Positions 4,874-5,886 of a DNA stretch of 5,886 nt are shown here, piece after piece. Under the pieces are notes generated by a model that was not told where the DNA came from, made no database searches, and saw nothing but the letters and a program-made list of their open reading frames with translations. This DNA is from JBFXDW01 sp050180745 (GTDB taxonomy: Bacteria; Pseudomonadota; Alphaproteobacteria; UBA9219): the NCBI GenBank assembly GCA_050180745.1, contig JBFXDW010000109.1, positions 1 to 5,886 of the forward strand, read 5' to 3'. Within the stretch, counting starts at the first letter, position 1. Every line of letters begins with the position of its first letter. The translations under genes and the position numbers were made by a program.

Positions 4874-5691
4874 TGATCACTCCGCGGAATAAGAACAGAA
4901 GGTCCTGTAATCGAAACGCCGCGATCTCCTACCCGCATTTCCGTACCACCGCCCGTGATGCCACGATCCTCATGCATCGCATAGGGCGGAGAAATCATAC
5001 CTTGCGCCAACAAATCACGATAGCGCACCATACCGATAAAATCGTTAGTCATACGATCAAGGTCAGCTTCAAAGGTCTCCTGTGCCTGCTCAAGCCCAGC
5101 ATTCCAGCCTTCCTGTACCCATTCGCGCCATGCCTCTCTCTCCTCATCTTCCCGAGGCAACAGCAACGCAGGAGGCGGATCAACACGACCCCAATCACGC
5201 TCTAAATATAAATGCCAATCACGCGACGCTGTTACGATCCGAGCGGCCCGATTAATACGATATGTCCGATCAGCTACAGCGGCTTCCTGCCCACCATTAT
5301 TGACGATAACGGCTTGCAATGCTTCAGACACAACAGGAGGCTCAATCAACAACCCCGAAGGAGCCGCAATCAGAAGACGGTGAAAATCAAATATCTTATC
5401 CAACGCAGCTTCACGCTCAACCAAACGCCGTTGAATCTCAAACGTCCGAGAAGCCAGCCCACCACGAGCCCCGTACGACAAGGCCGCTTCACGAATAGCA
5501 TCACGGCGAATCTGAAGCCCCATTGTATCTGGCTCTGCTTCTTCACCGCTATCCTGTTCCTGCAAGTCCGTCAGGACTGGCGGTGGCGGCGACGCCTCAA
5601 TCTCACCTGTTGGCATTTCAGCCCATTGCGCATAAGCCGCCGAGGAAAAAAGCAGCAAAGCAAACAGATATAATGTCAGGAACTTTTTCAT
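4852..5691 (-). CDS. dotC: DotC/TraI-type outer-membrane core component
   Basis: A periplasmic core-complex subunit that, with DotD, places the DotH channel in the outer membrane. It has 279 residues (Legionella DotC is about 303). An N-terminal signal peptide runs from MKKF through a hydrophobic stretch to AYA-Q (19-22). A Pro/Glu-rich linker follows (about 30-55). The DotC domain covers 60-265, with landmarks REAALSYGARGGLA (67-80), YRINRAARIV (144-153), WVQEGWNAGL (191-200), FIGMVRYRDLLAQGM (218-232) and ITGGGTEMRV (245-254). No cysteine follows the signal peptide, so the lipobox that makes Legionella DotC a lipoprotein is absent. Processing by signal peptidase I is expected instead. A GGGG-containing ribosome binding site lies about 10 nt before ATG 5689-5691, and dotD ends 14 nt upstream. 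Confidence 0.9.
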   Translation of the reverse strand: MKKFLTLYLFALLLFSSAAYAQWAEMPTGEIEASPPPPVLTDLQEQDSGEEAEPDTMGLQIRRDAIREAALSYGARGGLASRTFEIQRRLVEREAALDKIFDFHRLLIAAPSGLLIEPPVVSEALQAVIVNNGGQEAAVADRTYRINRAARIVTASRDWHLYLERDWGRVDPPPALLLPREDEEREAWREWVQEGWNAGLEQAQETFEADLDRMTNDFIGMVRYRDLLAQGMISPPYAMHEDRGITGGGTEMRVGDRGVSITGPSVLIPRSDQWTPAQR

Positions 5692-5705
5692 GGCTTATCG
5701 TCCCC

Positions 5706-5886
5706 TTACGTTCTGTCAACTGCCGCATACCGAAGCTCAATCAGGCCACGCTCACCATTGACCGTGACATCTGCACGCCGTCCGAGCTGTAGACCTAAAT
5801 CACGCAAGACTTCGATCACAGGCTTTTGATACACATTGATGTTAACAACCAATGGTACGGCCGAGCGATTACCTTTCATGACAAAC
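5706..5886 (-). CDS. dotD: DotD/TraH-type protein, C-terminal part (runs off the right edge)
   Basis: The last 59 residues are visible, in frame from the window edge to TAA 5706-5708. They include VPLVVNINVYQKPVIEVLRD, then GLQLGRRADVTV, and IELRYA close to the end. This is the C-terminal secretin-N-like fold pattern of DotD: a strand, an 'IADILRDIGLQ'-like helix, and a terminal IELRYA strand. DotD is an outer-membrane lipoprotein that works with DotC to localise DotH. The N-terminus, including any lipobox, lies outside the window. Its position directly upstream of dotC matches traH-traI in IncI plasmids and dotD-dotC in Legionella, which supports the call. Confidence 0.8.
   Translation of the reverse strand, partial: FVMKGNRSAVPLVVNINVYQKPVIEVLRDLGLQLGRRADVTVNGERGLIELRYAAVDRT

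Noticed and set aside
4819..5205. 128-codon plus-strand open frame and other plus-strand frames under dotB and dotC
   Set aside because: Antisense shadows of strongly recognisable genes, with low-complexity content and no ribosome binding sites.
1..5886. CRISPR array, tRNA or rRNA genes
   Set aside because: No regularly spaced direct repeats, no cloverleaf with a TTCGA-type arm and CCA end, and no rRNA-like sequence were seen.

Overview
The window looks like accessory mobile DNA from a proteobacterium, most likely an alphaproteobacterium. That placement is inferred from gene style, a lambda-type terminase and an I-type (Dot/Icm-like) conjugation operon; nothing here is a species marker. Three blocks of different origin abut one another, so it reads as a composite of a prophage or phage-plasmid remnant, retroelements and a conjugative plasmid-type secretion operon.

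Left block (1-2786), phage. The 3' tail of an unidentified plus-strand gene ends at 70. An AT-rich minus-strand cassette follows (110-884). It encodes a 52-residue basic amphipathic peptide whose gene overlaps, in a translationally coupled way, a short stand-alone reverse transcriptase (RT) with intact A, B (LPYGFIQSP) and C (YMDD) motifs. Upstream of it is a roughly 280-base intergenic stretch with at least four hairpin-forming inverted repeats. On the other side of that stretch, plus-strand terS and terL genes run rightward. The cassette sits against the late-gene direction, like a phage 'moron', and is the best candidate for an undescribed system, by analogy with defence-associated RTs.

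Middle block (about 2786-3293), wreckage. The terL reading frame loses its family resemblance near residue 360, before the nuclease domain. After that comes a short open stretch resembling the N-terminus of an ISAs1-type transposase. Then comes a structured sequence starting with GTGTG at 2889 that looks like the 5' part (domains I to III) of a group II intron. No intron-encoded protein, domain V or domain VI follows. A further 140 bases before 3293 are unassigned.

Right block (3294-5886), conjugation. Reading leftward on the minus strand are dotD (partial), dotC, dotB and icmT. This is the order of traH-traI-traJ-traK in IncI plasmids such as R64. They are tightly packed (14-nt gap, 22-nt overlap, 20-nt gap) and look intact. 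DotD and DotC belong to the outer-membrane core, DotB is the hexameric secretion ATPase and IcmT is a small inner-membrane part. The next expected gene, icmS/traL, is absent where the wreckage begins, so the operon has probably been cut by the rearrangement.
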